Part shown: in pieces, positions 4,947 through 6,463 of the stretch
Numbering within the stretch: the first letter of the stretch is position 1
How the letters are laid out: the number at the start of each line of letters is the position of its first letter
Source: Desulfobacula sp.
GTDB taxonomy: Bacteria; Desulfobacterota; Desulfobacteria; Desulfobacterales; Desulfobacteraceae
DNA length: 6,463 bases
Assembly: GCA_011390085.1 (NCBI GenBank)
Contig: JAABTB010000138.1
Span: 1 to 6,463, forward strand
Direction of reading: 5' to 3'
Translations under genes and position numbers: made by a program
Notes under the pieces: model-generated
What the model was told of the DNA's origin: nothing
What the model saw: the letters and a program-made list of their open reading frames with translations, nothing else
Database searches by the model: none

Positions 4947-6116
4947 CTAAAAAAATGTATGAACCGATTCGCAGTCCCGCCACCCTGTCACCTGTATCCC
5001 CTTGTGCAGATAAGATTCATCTCCGGCAAAGATCAATGAGGGTGGGCCGGCTTTGTCTCCGGCCAGGGCAGACCATTTATGCAGTCCGGCAAAGGATTCA
5101 TGTGTCAGGGTGCGGCCCGACTTGATTTCAACCGGGACCAGCCGGGTTCCCTGGTCCATAAGGAGATCAACCTCGTTGCCGTTGCTGTCCCGCCAAAATG
5201 AAAAAGCCGGTTTTTCACCTTTGTTCAATTTTGATTTGATCAGCTCTGATATGATAAAGGTCTCAAAAATGCTGCCCCGCAAAGGATGGGTTATCATTTG
5301 TTCGGTTGTCCGAATTCCGAGAAGCCAAGACACCAGCCCCACATCATAGAAATACAGTTTGGGCATCTTTACCAGCCGTTTGCTAAAACCGGCATGATGA
5401 GGGCGTAGAAGAAATACCAAATAGCCGGCCTCCAGAACAGATATCCATGATCTTGCAGTATTATGGGTGATGCCGCATTCAGTTGCCAGGGAAGACAGAT
5501 TCAGCAACTGTCCCGTCCTGCCCGCACATAGCCTGACAAAACGCTGAAACGTTTCCAGATCCTGGATTTTGAGCATTTGCCGGACATCCCGCTCCACATA
5601 GGCCGTTACATAAGCGCTGTACCAGGCTGCAAAAGCCAGTCCACGATCATAGATGGGCGGATAGCAGCCGGTCAGCATCATGGCATCAATGGTGACGGGC
5701 AGCTTGTCCGCAAGGGCCAATTCCTGCACGGAAAAGGGAAGTAATTCCACAAAAGCGGTTCGCCCTGCAAGCGATTGCGTAATACCGGACATCAGACCGA
5801 ACTGCCGGGACCCTGTCAATATGAATAGGCCCATTCGACGATCCTTATCCACCAGGGTTTGAAGATAGGACAAAATCTCGGGACATCGCTGCACTTCATC
5901 CAGAACTGCGCCGTCAGGAAACCGTGCGAGAAAAGAACGGGGGTCTTCGATAGCAGCCTGCCGCAGGTCCGGTTCTTCCAGGGATGCATATGGATGATTT
6001 TTAAAAACCTCCCTGGCAAGGGTCGTCTTGCCCGACTGGCGGGGTCCCGTCAGGGTAACGATGGGAAATCCGCCCAGTAGGCTCTGTATTGTTTCTTTTG
6101 CATTTCGATGGATCAT
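4947..6116 (-). CDS. AAA_14 / DUF4143 ATPase with a C-terminal nuclease-like fold
   Basis: Member of the large AAA_14-DUF4143 family of P-loop ATPases. The 389 residues have Walker A GPRQSGKTT (24-32), Walker B AVLDEVQ (70-76, D73 and E74) and LTGSRQ (100-105) as the sensor region. A helical, winged-helix-like middle follows (about 190-235, LSSLATECGITHNTARSWISVLEAG). The C-terminal DUF4143 part carries NEVDLL (D317), then VEIKSG (E330, K332), the D-(X)n-E-X-K arrangement of PD-(D/E)XK nuclease folds. Actual nuclease activity is not established for the family. The ATG at 6116 is fixed by an in-frame TAG only three codons upstream, yet there is no Shine-Dalgarno sequence, so it may be translated from a near-leaderless mRNA. 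No antitoxin or partner gene is adjacent. The role is unknown; a defence, addiction or mobile function is speculation. Confidence 0.9.
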   Translation of the reverse strand: MIHRNAKETIQSLLGGFPIVTLTGPRQSGKTTLAREVFKNHPYASLEEPDLRQAAIEDPRSFLARFPDGAVLDEVQRCPEILSYLQTLVDKDRRMGLFILTGSRQFGLMSGITQSLAGRTAFVELLPFSVQELALADKLPVTIDAMMLTGCYPPIYDRGLAFAAWYSAYVTAYVERDVRQMLKIQDLETFQRFVRLCAGRTGQLLNLSSLATECGITHNTARSWISVLEAGYLVFLLRPHHAGFSKRLVKMPKLYFYDVGLVSWLLGIRTTEQMITHPLRGSIFETFIISELIKSKLNKGEKPAFSFWRDSNGNEVDLLMDQGTRLVPVEIKSGRTLTHESFAGLHKWSALAGDKAGPPSLIFAGDESYLHKGIQVTGWRDCESVHTFF

Positions 6117-6135
6117 GGCAACAGGCTAACAGAAT

Positions 6136-6164
6136 TTTATGCAAATTGTCAATTCGTTTTACAA
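6136..6164 (-). promoter_or_regulatory. Candidate promoter for the AAA_14/DUF4143 gene
   Basis: On the minus strand TTGTAA (6164-6159) is followed after 17 bases by CATAAA (6141-6136), with TG upstream as in an extended -10. Transcription would start near 6129, leaving only about 12 nt before the ATG. The two boxes fall inside two of the 15-bp repeats, which suggests a binding protein could block the polymerase. A TTGACA at 6152-6147 has no -10 partner. Confidence 0.4.
6138..6152 (+). repeat. Repeat copy 1 (TATGCAAATTGTCAA)
   Basis: First of three related 15-bp repeats in the 117-base gap before the AAA_14/DUF4143 gene. This copy is on the plus strand and faces copy 2 as an imperfect inverted repeat: 6135-6149 pairs with 6161-6175 at 14 of 15 positions. 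It overlaps the putative -10 box. Confidence 0.65.
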
Positions 6165-6172
6165 ATTGCATA
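6158..6172 (-). repeat. Repeat copy 2 (TATGCAATTTGTAAA)
   Basis: Second copy, on the minus strand. It differs from copy 1 at 2 of 15 positions. It overlaps the putative -35 box of the AAA_14/DUF4143 promoter. Confidence 0.65.
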
Positions 6173-6194
6173 AAAATGTGGTTGTGAATTCATT

Positions 6195-6209
6195 TTTGAC
6201 ATTTGCATA
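6195..6209 (-). repeat. Repeat copy 3 (TATGCAAATGTCAAA)
   Basis: Third copy, also on the minus strand, matching copy 1 for TATGCAAAT and then TGTCAA with one T missing. It is a direct repeat of copy 2, 37 bases away. Confidence 0.5.
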
Positions 6210-6233
6210 GCATGTCCTCATGGGAAGATTTTT

Positions 6234-6463
6234 TCATTTATGAATATGGGGTTGCAGCCCATGTTTGTGGACATGTTCATGACGATGGATATGGATGTCG
6301 GCATCGGTCATGATCCGGCCGTTTTCCATGGAATAGATCTTATCCGTCACGGCGCTGACAAAGTCGAATTCATGGGAAATGACCAGATAGGAAATATCCA
6401 GGTGGTTGAGGATGTGGATCAGCCGTTCTTTGACCGTATTGTCCAGACCGGCTGTGGGTTCAT
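6234..6463 (-). CDS. ABC transporter ATPase, C-terminal part with poly-His tail; probable Ni/Co ECF ATPase (runs off right edge)
   Basis: The last 75 codons of an ABC ATPase. The window edge cuts in the Walker B region: the visible part begins EPTAGLDN, which contains the D-loop, and continues to the switch histidine in LVISHEFDF and then SMENGRI. The remarkable part is the tail: from residue 57 of the visible piece the order is HIHRHEHVHKHGLQPHIHK, eight histidines in 18 residues, six of them strictly alternating. Tails of this type are seen on ATPases of ECF nickel or cobalt importers (CbiO/NikO), so I infer metal uptake at the cytoplasmic face of the membrane. Substrate and partners (CbiM/CbiQ-like) would lie beyond the right edge. 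No intrinsic terminator is obvious after the TGA. The general ABC assignment is firm; the metal role is inference. Confidence 0.85.
   Translation of the reverse strand, partial: EPTAGLDNTVKERLIHILNHLDISYLVISHEFDFVSAVTDKIYSMENGRIMTDADIHIHRHEHVHKHGLQPHIHK

Noticed and set aside
6139..6209. The three repeats as a CRISPR array or replication iterons
   Set aside because: The copies are 15 bp, in mixed orientation, unevenly spaced and imperfect, with no cas or rep gene nearby. A promoter operator fits better.

Overview
The window reads as ordinary chromosomal DNA of an anaerobic bacterium. A sulfate-reducing deltaproteobacterium (Desulfobacteraceae or Desulfovibrio-like) is my best guess. The evidence is an adenylate kinase with the Cys-X5-His-X15-Cys-X2-Cys LID site known from Desulfovibrio, a hybrid-cluster protein of the anaerobe type, a basic 69-residue S21, and an ABC ATPase with a histidine-rich tail like those of nickel/cobalt ECF transporters. 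This assignment is inference; no rRNA or taxon-specific marker is present.

Layout, left to right. On the minus strand lie the first 58 codons of folC (running off the left edge), then rpsU, then adk; rpsU and adk each end in a clear intrinsic terminator. A 257-base divergent intergenic region holds a good adk promoter and an 11-bp perfect inverted repeat. It precedes hcp, the only plus-strand gene. Convergent to hcp, across a 49-base gap with a strong GAAA-loop hairpin, is a two-gene minus-strand operon: an ABC-2 export permease preceded by its ATPase, with overlapping ATGA stop/start. Upstream of this operon is a minus-strand AAA_14/DUF4143 ATPase with its own repeat-containing promoter region. 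Upstream of that is the C-terminal end of an ABC ATPase with a poly-His tail (running off the right edge).

The genes do not form one pathway. folC (folate polyglutamylation), rpsU (30S ribosome) and adk (AMP/ADP/ATP balance) are housekeeping. hcp deals with nitrosative stress (NO or hydroxylamine). The ABC pair exports an unknown substrate. The truncated right-hand gene probably energises metal-ion uptake. The AAA_14/DUF4143 gene belongs to a widespread but poorly understood family.

I found no convincing undescribed multi-gene system. The signals most worth a second look are the three related 15-bp repeats upstream of the AAA_14/DUF4143 gene, the inverted repeat linking the adk -10 box to its ribosome binding site, and the folC start codon lying directly on the rpsU terminator.
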